Shown piece after piece: positions 19,100 to 28,361 of a stretch of 44,725 bases of DNA. The translations under genes were made by a program, and so were the position numbers. The notes under the pieces are model-generated. The model saw nothing but the letters and a program-made list of their open reading frames with translations. It did not search any database and was not told where the DNA came from. The stretch spans positions 1 through 44,725 of the forward strand of contig MEDY01000407.1 in assembly GCA_001724265.1 (NCBI GenBank). Reading direction: 5' to 3'. How positions within the stretch are numbered: position 1 is the stretch's first letter; the number at the start of each line of letters is the position of its first letter. Origin of the DNA: Rhizaria sp. SCN 62-66. Taxonomy: Eukaryota; Rhizaria, unplaced.

Positions 19100-20331
19100 A
19101 TGACTGACCCCGCCAGCGCCGCCGCGACAACTGCCGCCGCCGCCGCCGCAGCGCCAACCACCCCCGCCACGCCCACGGACGCCGCCGCCGCCCCCGCGCC
19201 GTCTGCGGCGGAGAGCGAGCAGGCGACGGTGGAGGACTGCGTCGAGCGGCAGCTGCTGCTGGTGCGCGGGCGCTTCGCCGTCGTCACGCGCCTCGAGTTC
19301 CCGCTCGTGTACTGGCGCTTTCTCACTCGCGCCGCTGCCGCGCGCGTGCTACTGCCCGCGGGGGACCCCGACGCGCTGACGGCGCAGGCGCTCGCGGACT
19401 GCGCGACCGAGGCCGAGCTGCGGCGGCTGCTGGAGCCCGCGGAGCTGCACCGCGCCTTCGCGCACGCCGCGCTCGTGCTGCGCATCCGGCCCCAGGACAA
19501 GCTCGACCAGCAGCAGCTGCAGCAGCAGGCGCAGACGCAGCGCGGGCAGCTGCAGCGGCAGCCGCACAGCGGCTCGCGGGCCGGCGCCGGCGCCGCGGGC
19601 GGCAAGCGGGCCGGCAAGAAGGGCAAGAAGAAGGGCGGCGCGGGGCGTAAGCATGGTGGCTACGGCTACGGCGACGACGACGATGACGACGACGACGACG
19701 ACTTCGGCTTTGCGTTTCCCACGACCTCGTACTACGGCGACAGCGACGACGACGACGACGACGACGAGTTCGGGATCCACAGCCACGGCCGCGGCCATGA
19801 TGACGACGATGACCATGAGGGCAGCGGCAAGACCGGGAGCATCTGGGACTCCGTGGCCGCCGCCTCGGCCGCCTCGGCCGCCGGCGCCGGCGCTGCCAAC
19901 GCCAAGGACAGCCACAGCAGCGACGACGAGGACGCTGGCGACGCGTTCGGCTTCGTTGCAGCCGCCTCCGCCGCCAAGGCCGCCGCCGCCGCCGCCGCTG
20001 CTCCCGAGGCCGAGGCCGACGTCGACCCCTTTGCCGCCGTGGCCGCTGCCGAGAGAGTCGCTCCCACTAGCATGGGCGCGAGCTCGCTGGCTGACCCCGA
20101 GGTCGACCCCTTCTCCGCCGTTGCTGCCGAAACCGCGGTCGAGGTCGCCTCCCCGGCCTCAGCCGCAGCCGCCGCAGCCGCCGCAGCCGCCGCGTCTGCG
20201 GCCGCGGCCGCGTCTGCCGCGGCGGCGGCGGTGAGCGAGGCGTCGCGCGCGTCCTACAACGCCGCCATCGACGACGCCGACTGGACCGTGCCCGAGGGCG
20301 GCTGGGACGCTGACACCACCGACAGCAGCAG

Positions 20332-20368
<37 letters not shown>

Positions 20369-20755
20369 TATTGCAGCAACGGCGCCGGGGCGGCGCCGGG
20401 CGGCGGCGCGGTGGGCGCGGGCCCCGGCGCGGGCCTGCAGAAGCAGCTCAGCTCGACGCCGCTGCGCGCGCTGGCGGCAGCGCGGCCCTCGCTCTCCGGC
20501 TCCGGCTCCAACTCGCTCCTCTCCGGCAGCGCCGCGGCCGGCGCCAGCGCCAGCTACAACGCCGGGACCGGGGCCGCCGCGGCCGGCGGACTGGGGGCCG
20601 CGTTCGACGCGGCGGCCGCGGCGACGGAGGACGACGACGCGGACTTTGCGGCCGTGTTCGATGACGAGGACGAGGCCGGCAACTGCACCATTGCTAGCGC
20701 CAGTGCCGCCGATGCTAAGGGCAAGAAGGACGAGTTTGACGTGTGCTTCGACTGA
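19100..20755 (+). CDS. Unrecognised Ala/Asp-rich acidic protein
   Basis: A 551-residue protein in one exon, starting at the ATG at 19100 (the frame is open nine codons further upstream without an ATG) and ending TGA. After an Ala/Thr/Pro-rich N-terminus, one region looks folded (about 41-137). It contains TVEDCVERQLLLVRGRFAVV, LEFPLVYWRFLTRAAAARVL, and two helical stretches near 95-128. A Gln-rich stretch and a basic patch (GKKGKKKGG) follow, then poly-Asp runs near 192-201 and 216-222, long Ala tracts and an (Asn-Gly)n repeat. The C-terminus is acidic with aromatics (DADFAAVFDDEDE and final DEFDVCFD). The basic patch could be a nuclear signal. I do not recognise the family and assign no function. 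It converges on the MRRF gene. Confidence 0.8.
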
Positions 20756-20950
20756 CCGGAGCCAGATTGAACTGGTGTGGACAAACAACAGGCGTTGCAT
20801 CGTCCCACTGCTGTCGTTCATGAGGGTATCTTGTGACTACTGCTGCCAGGCCAGGCCAAGTCTGTGGATAGTCACGAGTTGAACTATAGAGATTTTAGAG
20901 ATTTTAGGTGTATGTGTAGATTTAGAGATACGTAGGACACATTAGTGTAA

Positions 20951-20956
20951 AATAAA
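20951..20956 (+). terminator. Putative polyadenylation signal AATAAA (Ala/Asp-rich gene)
   Basis: A canonical hexamer about 195 bases past the TGA of the 19.1-20.8 kb gene. Evidence is motif and position only. Confidence 0.5.
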
Positions 20957-20968
20957 TTGTTTATTGGC

Positions 20969-20974
20969 TTTATT
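20969..20974 (-). terminator. Putative polyadenylation signal AATAAA (MRRF gene)
   Basis: TTTATT on the plus strand reads AATAAA on the minus strand, about 100 bases past the MRRF stop codon. A second overlapping-strand copy lies at 20960-20965. Confidence 0.45.
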
Positions 20975-21073
20975 TTATAGAATACTATTAATCATTTGTT
21001 GTTATTGTTGTTTAAATATCATGAGTCATCGGCTATATTGATCGACATGTGCCTGTTAGCGTCGCGCACTGAC

Positions 21074-22285
21074 TTACGCGGTCATGATCTCCTTCTCCTT
21101 GGCGGCGACGAGCTTGGTGATCGAGTCGTTGGCCGCGTCCGTGCTCTTCTGTGCCTCGTTCTCCATCTATAGCAACACAGCAGGAGCAAGAATAAGTGAC
21201 AATATGAAAGAAACATGTGAGGACAAGGAGAGGTTACTTGAGGCGGACATAAGCAAGGAAAATATTAGAGAGCAACGAGTCGGTTGTGAGTGTAGGTGTA
21301 ACGTACGCGCTTGGCGTCGTCCTTGGGGGGCGCCTGCTTCTTGATCTTGTCCATCCAGAGCTTGCGCACCTGGCGCACGTGGCCCTTGCAGTCCTCGCCC
21401 TTGGCCTTGGCGGCCTTGACCAGCGTCTCGCGCAGCTCCGTCGTCGGTTTCGGAAACGGCACGCGGATCGCCGGCGCGCCGTTGATCACCTCGGCCACGG
21501 GGTTCAGGTCCAGGCCGCACGCGCCGATGGCCTGCGGCAGGGATTTATGGTGCGACACGAATGAAGGAAAAGGGAAGTTGAGTGAGAAGAAAGTTAAAAT
21601 TACAATGAAGCAAGAAAAAAACATTAGTGATAGACAACATGTTGCTTAGAAGTATAGCATGGCAAATTTGTCTCTGTCACTTGACGTCTCTCCGTTGTGC
21701 AACGTGTTACGATTATGGATGTACCTGGCAGGTGGCGGTCTCGAGCGCGGCGGACGGCTCGTACAGGACGACGACGAGCGACTGCGGCGGCTTGGCAAAG
21801 ATCTGAGCAATGCCGTTGAGCGGGGAGCGCTTGCCAGCGCCGACATCGACGAGCACGTTCTCGATCTGCTCGGGGCTGGGCCGGCCGACCTTGACGTGCG
21901 ACAGGTCGGCCGCGAAGTGGGCCAGCGTGTCGTCCATCTTAGACTGGAACTCAGCCGCGTTCACACCGTAGGAGCCCTCAGCGGCCTCCTCGCCGCTCTC
22001 AGCGACGTCGTCGCTGCCCTTCTTGCCGCCCTTGCCCTTCTCAACCTTCTTGGCAAAACCAGCGCAGGGAACGGCAGGGAACGCAGCGACAGGCGTAAGC
22101 GCGGGGATAGTCCACGCGCGGACGGCCGCGGGGGAAGCAAAAAGGGACGTGGACACGACAATACGGGTCAGAGTGGCACGAGAGGAGATAGAGGACATGG
22201 GCGTGGACGCGCAGACGCGGACGGCGACACGGGGCGCCACGCGCGAGGCGAGAGTCTGCAGGGCAGAAGACGTTTGACGGAACAT
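21074..22285 (-). CDS. MRRF: Mitochondrial ribosome recycling factor
   Basis: The product splits post-termination mitochondrial ribosomes together with the organellar EF-G2. Three exons (22285-21725, 21531-21307, 21166-21074) encode 292 residues. Both joins are at phase 0, and the introns (193 and 140 nt) start GTACAT and GTACGT. The first ~95 residues are Ala/Ser/Arg-rich and end GFAKKVEKGKGGKK, typical of a mitochondrial presequence. The RRF core follows: MDDTLAHFAADLSHVKVGRP (the TGRA-like segment), LNGIAQIFAKPPQSLVVVLYEP, then after intron 1 AIGACGLDLNPVAEVINGA, IRVPFPKPTTELRETLVKAA, and RQVRKLWMDKIKK. The short last exon supplies the final helix (MENEAQKSTDAANDSITKLV). The presequence-like N-terminus and eukaryotic introns point to mitochondria; a plastid cannot be excluded. 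The stop is TAA. Confidence 0.93.
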
Positions 22286-23591
22286 CTGACGTCATTATTG
22301 CATGCATAAATGGAAGGATCAAACGATGTATGTGAGCACACAATAAGAGGAAAAGGTAGAATATCGCAGAGGAAATGTGTACAAAGTCCATCAATACAAA
22401 TGACGGTGCATATGCTCTAGATTTCTGCGTAGATACGTGTGCATTCTTGTTGTCTTGCATTTCTGACCACGCTTGCGCGGCGGCCACGCTCACAGTCAAT
22501 CAAGACAAAAGTATGTTAAAAGACTGAAATACGAGCTACAGTAAAGCCTCAAATCAATAAAACACTAACAGTAAACGTTTTATGTGTGAATTTAGTTTTC
22601 TAATGTTTCCAAATGGACACCAAACAATCTACTGAGGTCAAACCTCACCAAGAAAGGGGACATATGTTTAAGCAAAGGAATAAGCACAAAACAACAAAAA
22701 TATATATATAACACGTTTAAATAGATATTAAAATATTTTTAATATTACTTATATGAACTTTTAGCGATAGTGAAAGTAAAAACAATTAAAATAATGTTTA
22801 AACAATAAGAAAATAAAAATAAGAAAATCATATTGTAAATTAATATTTTTAACACAACGTTAATATGTTCGAATTATTTGAAGGTGGAATCATTTCAAGC
22901 TTTTAAAAAAAATAATCCATGACAAACTCTTAATATAAAATAAAAGAATTGTGAAAGAGAAGCATACAATGTGTTTATATTTATATACACATTTTTTAAT
23001 TAAAAGTATTGTATTATTTTCTTTTCTAGCAGTAACAAAGGAATTCGTTATATCCTAATTGTATAATTTATACAATATTTATACAATAAAAATATATATT
23101 TGATGACTTACAAAATTGCAATATAGCACACTTTTAAAGACGCTTGTGTCTTCTTTAGAGCATGAGTGCGGTTTCACAGCGCGCCATTGTGGGGATGCTT
23201 TTCTCTTCCGCGAATTGGTGGTGCGATTTTAACGCATGTGTTTTTTATCGTGTATGATTCGTCGCAGTCTAAACAGCGCACAAACGAATGGACCAAAAGT
23301 GTTAAGCTCTCTCATTCGCCGCATGCCATTTTTTCGGCCCAGCGCTCTTCCCACAATCTACCTCAAGCGAAGGAGCCTGCCAAGCGAAGGTTTGCAGATC
23401 AGGAAACACACCTATGTTTGATTTTCTAAAAACAATAATCACCTATGGTAATATATAGATTTGTAAATTTGCTCGTGAAGGAATTATATCCACTGACGGC
23501 TGTTATCGCCCCAAATCCTAACATTTCGTCGCCCCTCTAACCCTTGGTTTCCCCACTTTAGAGTGTTTGGGCGGACACCTAGCCGCCTAAG
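22286..23591. other. Extremely AT-rich intergenic region
   Basis: 1.3 kb between divergent genes. From about 22500 to 23160 the sequence is very AT-rich, with long A and T runs, TATATA tracts and dense stop codons in all frames. I see no gene, RNA or transposon. The flanks become more balanced near each gene's 5' end. Confidence 0.6.
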
Positions 23592-25778
23592 ATGATTGCA
23601 CTTGCTGGTGTAACAGGGCGCATGATGCGTGTCGCCTCTCTGTTTGCCATTCTCGTGCTCGGCGCGGCCGCGCTTGCATCGGCTTCGCCCCAGGGTCTGC
23701 TCGGCGTGGTCGCTCGCTCTCGCGTCTATGTCGAGCGCGTTGCCGTCGATTCGCCCTTCTGGTACTCCTCTTCCGCCGTTTCTAACGACGCCGCGGCCAA
23801 CACAGCGTCCTCGGCCGTCGCCAAGACGCACGGCTACAGCGTGGCCGTGTTCGAGGTCGACTTCGCAGCGCCTGTGGCCCTCTCGCGCGAGCCCCAGCCC
23901 GCGTCCACCTCCGCCTCCTCCTCTGCTCCACTCGCCGATGATACGTCATTTTGGTCCGCCGTCGGCGACTCCTGGCGCGAATCGCACCTGGGCCTGCTGC
24001 GCCTCTCGTGTCCCGGCCAATGGTTTGAGTCCTTCCCGCACTTCTCCAGCGCGGGCCGCGCCAACGCGACAGACCTGGCCGACTCTGAGGGGCCCCCGAT
24101 CTTCCTGACGCCGCTGCCCTCTTCGCTCGACGACGCCTGGGCTTTCGCCGCGCCCGCGCCTGCCGCGCTGCTGCGCCGCCTCGACCACCCCGTCTACCAC
24201 GTCCTCCGTTCCCTCGAGGCAGACTCGCTTTCTAGCTCTCAGCTGGGCCGCAAGGGCAGCAAGGGCGGCGAGACGCGGACGGTGCGCGCGGCGCTGATTC
24301 TGCACCACTCGCAGCCGAAGCCGCGCGCGCGGCGGGCGGACGCATGGCGGCCCCCGCGCGGCGCGGCGCACGCGCACGGGCACGTCGACGTGCTCTCGGC
24401 GCGCGCGCTGGCGCGGTGCCGGCTCCAGCTCCTCGGCCCCTCCGCGCAGGTCATGCAGCCCCCCGTCGTCGCCAGCTTCAGTGGCGCCGCTGCGATCGAG
24501 GGGGAGATCTCGTTCGAGGGCGCCGTGCCCTGTGCCGGCCGCCGCCTCTGTCTCGAGGTCATCTCAGGCAGCAACACTCACACTGTTTCAGCTGCGCCTG
24601 CTGTGGCAGCTGCGCCTGCGCCTGTGCCTGTGCATGAGTCTGTGTCCGCGTCCGCGTCCGCGGCGGCGCTGGCCTCGGCGGCCCGCTTCCTGCGCACCCA
24701 GGGCCACCTCGACCACACGGTGCTACCCTCCCCCGCGCTCAGCAGCGCCGGCGACGGCGATGGCGAGGTGGGCAAGAAGGCCGCCGCGTCGTCTTCGTCT
24801 TCGTCTGCGGAGGACGAGCTGTTGCTGCTGCGCTCGCTGCACCCCGAGAGCCCCGTGGCCTACCAGCTCGCCTCCCTCCGCGCTGCGTCGGCAAACACCA
24901 ACGCGAACGCGAGCTCGAACAGCAGCAGCAATAGCAGCAGCAACAGCAGCAGCAGCAAGTCTGAGGAGCCGTCTCCGCAGCCCGAGGCCGCGATGCTGGA
25001 CTCGCCGCTTAAGTGCGCCTTTGACGCCGACGCGGACCCGGTGTTCTTGACGGTGGCGTCGTCGCTGCTGGTGCAGGCGCAGGTGCAGAACATTGTCAAC
25101 TCGGCGCTGCAGCCGATGCAGCCCATGATCGGCGGGACCTTCACGGGCGTCATGGGCGGCCAGATGACGCAGACGCTGGGCACCACGGTGATCCCCGCCG
25201 TGGCCGAGGTCATCGTCAAGGACCTCTCGCGCACCGTGCCGCCGCATCTTAAGGCCTACCTGCCCACGTCCATTGCCGAGATCATCAAGGCGCAGCTGCC
25301 GATCCGCGCCACGCGCGCGACCGCCAACTTCGTCTCATGGACGCTGGGCAACCGCATCACAGCGGACCTCATGGCGCGCACGATGCCGCCCGTGGTCGAG
25401 GACGTGGTGCGCCGCGTCGCGCTCATCACGCCCGGCAAGGCCGCCGCGCTGGCGTCGACGCGCCTGGCGCACGCGCTGACGCGGTCGCTCACGCACGCCG
25501 TGGTGCCTGCGCTGACCAAGACGCTGGAGCACTCGCCGCTGCGGTCGTCGTGGTGCGAGGCGTGCCGCGAGTACGGCAAGCTGTGCCAGTACTGCTGGCA
25601 GAGCGCGTCGAATCTGCAGGCCGCTATGTACTACGCGGGCTACTACTCGACCTACTACGGCGACTACTACACGCGCTTCTTCGTCGGCGAGCTGCGCCAG
25701 GTGCGCCGCGAGCGCAAGGAGCAGGAGCTCGAGGTCGAGCGCATCCGCGGCCGCTTCGAGGTCCTCCAGGAGGCTTGA
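23592..25778 (+). CDS. Unrecognised secreted or lumenal protein with paired CxxC motif
   Basis: A 728-residue protein in one exon. It begins with a signal peptide (MMRVASLFAILVLGAAALAS, 11-30) and has a likely cut after Ala-Ser-Ala. The start is the first ATG; a second, in-frame ATG lies at residue 11. Residues 35-330 are poorly conserved in appearance, with Ser-rich inserts. About 350-475 is low-complexity, including an Asn/Ser repeat. The C-terminal ~260 residues look folded: VNSALQPMQPMIGGTFTGVM, PPHLKAYLPTSIAEIIKAQL, several Arg-Thr-x-x-Pro repeats, then four cysteines C655, C658, C665 and C668 (CEACREYGKLCQYC), a Tyr-rich stretch (AMYYAGYYSTYYGDYYTRFF) and a charged C-terminal helix. The four cysteines could bind zinc or form disulfides. 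I do not recognise the family. The stop is TGA. Confidence 0.82.
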   Translation: MIALAGVTGRMMRVASLFAILVLGAAALASASPQGLLGVVARSRVYVERVAVDSPFWYSSSAVSNDAAANTASSAVAKTHGYSVAVFEVDFAAPVALSREPQPASTSASSSAPLADDTSFWSAVGDSWRESHLGLLRLSCPGQWFESFPHFSSAGRANATDLADSEGPPIFLTPLPSSLDDAWAFAAPAPAALLRRLDHPVYHVLRSLEADSLSSSQLGRKGSKGGETRTVRAALILHHSQPKPRARRADAWRPPRGAAHAHGHVDVLSARALARCRLQLLGPSAQVMQPPVVASFSGAAAIEGEISFEGAVPCAGRRLCLEVISGSNTHTVSAAPAVAAAPAPVPVHESVSASASAAALASAARFLRTQGHLDHTVLPSPALSSAGDGDGEVGKKAAASSSSSSAEDELLLLRSLHPESPVAYQLASLRAASANTNANASSNSSSNSSSNSSSSKSEEPSPQPEAAMLDSPLKCAFDADADPVFLTVASSLLVQAQVQNIVNSALQPMQPMIGGTFTGVMGGQMTQTLGTTVIPAVAEVIVKDLSRTVPPHLKAYLPTSIAEIIKAQLPIRATRATANFVSWTLGNRITADLMARTMPPVVEDVVRRVALITPGKAAALASTRLAHALTRSLTHAVVPALTKTLEHSPLRSSWCEACREYGKLCQYCWQSASNLQAAMYYAGYYSTYYGDYYTRFFVGELRQVRRERKEQELEVERIRGRFEVLQEA

Positions 25779-26238
25779 GCGAGCTGGAGCAGAGCGGAAG
25801 AGAGAAGCATTGCTTCTTGCTTTGGAAGAGGATGACCAACCGACGATGAGTGAAGATCGATCGAAGGAGGGCCACGTATGTTTGCTTGGTAACCATTTTA
25901 TACATTAGATTTTCAAATATTATCACACAATCCAAGTTACACAATAAAAACAAATTGTTTTTGAACATTAACATTATACGGTTGTATGTATTCTTGAAAA
26001 AAACGTCATGATAATCATTCATCATCTGTAGTTGTTAACAGACAGCACTATTGTAACACGTAGAGAGATTTGGCCCTCATATCGACGACTCATTGCTAAA
26101 ATATTGTGCGGCATAGCGAACGCTCACACAAGTAAAGCAGTCGACGTCACAGTCAAAACAAGACTCATCTCTTTTGAGAGAGGCAGCTCAGCTTGACTCT
26201 GCAACTGATCTCACTTCACACTTGATGAGGCACACACT
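25779..26238. other. Convergent intergenic region
   Basis: AT-rich spacer between convergent genes. AATAAA at 25943-25948, 165 bases past the upstream stop codon, is a plausible poly(A) signal. No coding signal is seen. Confidence 0.5.
25943..25948 (+). terminator. Putative polyadenylation signal AATAAA (secreted-protein gene)
   Basis: A canonical hexamer in AT-rich sequence downstream of the 23.6-25.8 kb gene. Confidence 0.5.
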
Positions 26239-27861
26239 TCATGAGAGGGGCTTGGGGGCGCGCGTGCCCGAGAAGGCCTGGAGCGCGTCGGCGACCTTAG
26301 GGGCGCGCGCGCGCACCACGGACGCGTACTGGCCCGCAAAGTGCTTGTTGAAATTGGTGTTATTGAGGCACATGAACGTCTCGTTCTTGCGCTTGTCCTC
26401 GCTCTCCGCCGCCGCCGCAGCAGCCGCCGAGGCCGCAGTGTCAGCAGCAGCGTCGCCCTTGTTGGGGAGCAGGGACGGGGGGAACCACCAGCGCGGGCGG
26501 CCGAGGAAGCCCTCGCGCTGCTGCATGACCTCCCTGAAGTCGGGGCGACCGGCGGGGACGTCGCAGTGCACGACGAGCCCGATCTTGTGCCGCATGGCCA
26601 GCAGCGCAGAGGACGCATCGTCCGTCGTCACAATCGTCGCCGCCTTGCCCGCGCGGAAGCGCCGCACGTTGAGCGTCGTCTCCCAGCCGCGCAGCTTGTC
26701 GTGCAGCACGGCGACGCCGCGCACGCGCACGTCCAACCCGACGTTGGTGAAGCCGCGGTTGGTCTTGCGGCGCGTGGTGATGCGGCGGCCTAACTTCCCC
26801 TCGAGCGCACGCGAGACGCGGTGGTCGTCAACGAAGACCAGCACGCGCGTCTGCTCGCGCTTGCCCGCGGCCTTCTCCTGCGCGCGGAAGGCCTTGACGA
26901 AGGCGGCGACGGCGGCGAGCTTGTCCGAGTGCGAGTCGACGAGCTGCAGCCTGTGCACCACGGGCGGCTCCGCACGCTCAAAGGCCGACAGACCGGCCGG
27001 GACGACCTCGCCCTGCTTGATGCCGCGCAGGCCCGCACCGCGGCCGCCCCACTTGGTGCCGCCCTCGTCGTCCTCGTCCTCGTCCTCATCCTCATCCTCG
27101 TCCTCGTCCTCATCTTCATCCTCGTCCTCGTCCTCGTCAGCCTCGTCGTCGTCGTCGTCGTTAGACTTCTTGGCGGGCTTAGCCACGCCGGGCGCGGGGC
27201 GCGCGCGTTTCGCCACGGGCGCGGGCGCGGTGACGACGGCGGCAGGCCGGCCCTTCATGAGCCCCAGCAGGAAGCTGTCGGCCTTGGGCGTGACCTGCTT
27301 CTCCATACGGCTGGGAATCTCGAGGCCGTGACGCGGGCGCGCACGGCCCGTCGCGCAGGCCGCCGCGAGCTTGCTCTCGGGCGCCGCTGCGGGCGCCACG
27401 GGCCGCAGGTCGTCGCGGCCAACGCGGCGGCGCTCCTCGGCCGCGTCCCAGAGCTCGGGCCGTTCCGACACGAGTACGGGCTTGGCGCCGTCGCCGCCGG
27501 CCTCCTTCGCGGCGTCCATCTTGCGCTTAAGGTCCTCGAACCACTCGGTCGCGCTCTTCTCCTTCACAGCGGGCGCGGCGCTCTCCTTCGCGCCACCCTT
27601 GGCACTCTTCTTGGACTCCTTAACTTCCTTGGCCTCAGTAGCGGCCACGGGGGCGGCGGCAGGCGCTGCAGCAACATGAGCAGTAGCCTTAGCCTTGCCC
27701 TTCGTCTTCTTGGGCTCAGCAACAGGCTCAGGAGCAGACTTAGCGGCGGGAGCGCCGGAAAAGGCGGGCGCAGCGTTGGAAAACCAGCTTGAGGCAACCT
27801 CGTCGACGTTCACAACGGGCTTGGCCCCAGCGCCGCGCTTCTTGTCCTGGCGAGGAGGCAT
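26239..27861 (-). CDS. Protein with a lone, degenerate helicase C-terminal (RecA2-like) domain
   Basis: A 540-residue protein in one exon, starting at the ATG at 27861 (MPPRQDKKRGAG); the frame opens nine codons earlier. The N-terminal 190 residues are Ala/Lys-rich and disordered. A long acidic run lies near 235-268. From about 300 to 455 the order of elements follows a superfamily 2 helicase C-terminal domain: TRVLVFVDDHRVSRALEGKL (motif IV-like), VAVLHDKLRGWETTLNVRRF (HGKL..R...F-like), AATIVTTDDASSALLAMRHK (motif V-like, with TTDD for ATDVAARG), VVHCDVP, and QQREGFLGR in place of HRIGRTARAG. The arginine fingers are largely lost, and no Walker-A/DEAD half is present upstream. It is therefore probably not an active helicase, perhaps a scaffold or RNA-binding protein. 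The fold call is by eye. The stop is TGA. Confidence 0.7.
   Translation of the reverse strand: MPPRQDKKRGAGAKPVVNVDEVASSWFSNAAPAFSGAPAAKSAPEPVAEPKKTKGKAKATAHVAAAPAAAPVAATEAKEVKESKKSAKGGAKESAAPAVKEKSATEWFEDLKRKMDAAKEAGGDGAKPVLVSERPELWDAAEERRRVGRDDLRPVAPAAAPESKLAAACATGRARPRHGLEIPSRMEKQVTPKADSFLLGLMKGRPAAVVTAPAPVAKRARPAPGVAKPAKKSNDDDDDEADEDEDEDEDEDEDEDEDEDEDEDDEGGTKWGGRGAGLRGIKQGEVVPAGLSAFERAEPPVVHRLQLVDSHSDKLAAVAAFVKAFRAQEKAAGKREQTRVLVFVDDHRVSRALEGKLGRRITTRRKTNRGFTNVGLDVRVRGVAVLHDKLRGWETTLNVRRFRAGKAATIVTTDDASSALLAMRHKIGLVVHCDVPAGRPDFREVMQQREGFLGRPRWWFPPSLLPNKGDAAADTAASAAAAAAAESEDKRKNETFMCLNNTNFNKHFAGQYASVVRARAPKVADALQAFSGTRAPKPLS
27057..27165 (-). repeat. Acidic Glu/Asp-coding repeat in the helicase-like gene
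   Basis: Tandem CCTCGT/CCTCAT units followed by CGTCGT units on the plus strand encode an alternating Glu-Asp run, then poly-Asp, on the minus strand. It is low-complexity expansion inside the coding frame. Confidence 0.85.
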
Positions 27862-28361
27862 GGATCCTGAGTGGAGTACGCGGAGCACAAATAGAGAGGA
27901 TACGTGGGAATTATCGGAATTTCAATATTAAATCCAAACACTTCCAATATAAAACAAACTCATATTACTATATCAGACAAAGGCACGCACATTCCATCAC
28001 GCCCGAGCGATTCTGCGAGACCGCAAAATACTCTTTTCGGCCCGCACCACGCTCCACCACAAACCGATCTGCGGCCTCTGTCACACTGCGTTGACATGTG
28101 CAGAAAAACACAGTTTAAGTCATTTCCAGCGAGTCTTCAAGTCAGTATGATAATTATTCAGAGTTTTGTATTGTATAACCATTGCGTCCCGACCTCTAGA
28201 TTGAAAATAGCTTCACCGGTGGAGGGATATATCACATCATTGGCACGGCACTCCTGGCGCCTCCTGCCATGTGGCCGGCCAGCTTTTCGTTGAGCAAACT
28301 CAACAACTCGCTTGTTCGAGCAACGTTATATGGGGCGCGTTTGAAGCGGTGAGCTAAGAGT
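27862..28361. other. Intergenic region between helicase-like and SAMHD1-like genes
   Basis: 500 bases between two genes of the same orientation. It should contain the helicase-like gene promoter and the SAMHD1 3' end. Reading frames here look random. No RNA gene is seen. Confidence 0.5.

Larger units (their letters stand above)
20756..21073. other. Convergent 3' intergenic region with back-to-back poly(A) signals
   Basis: 318 AT-rich bases lie between two convergent stop codons. AATAAA at 20951-20956 on the plus strand and TTTATT at 20969-20974 (AATAAA on the minus strand) lie only 12 bases apart, so the two transcripts probably overlap or abut. No gene is seen. Confidence 0.6.
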
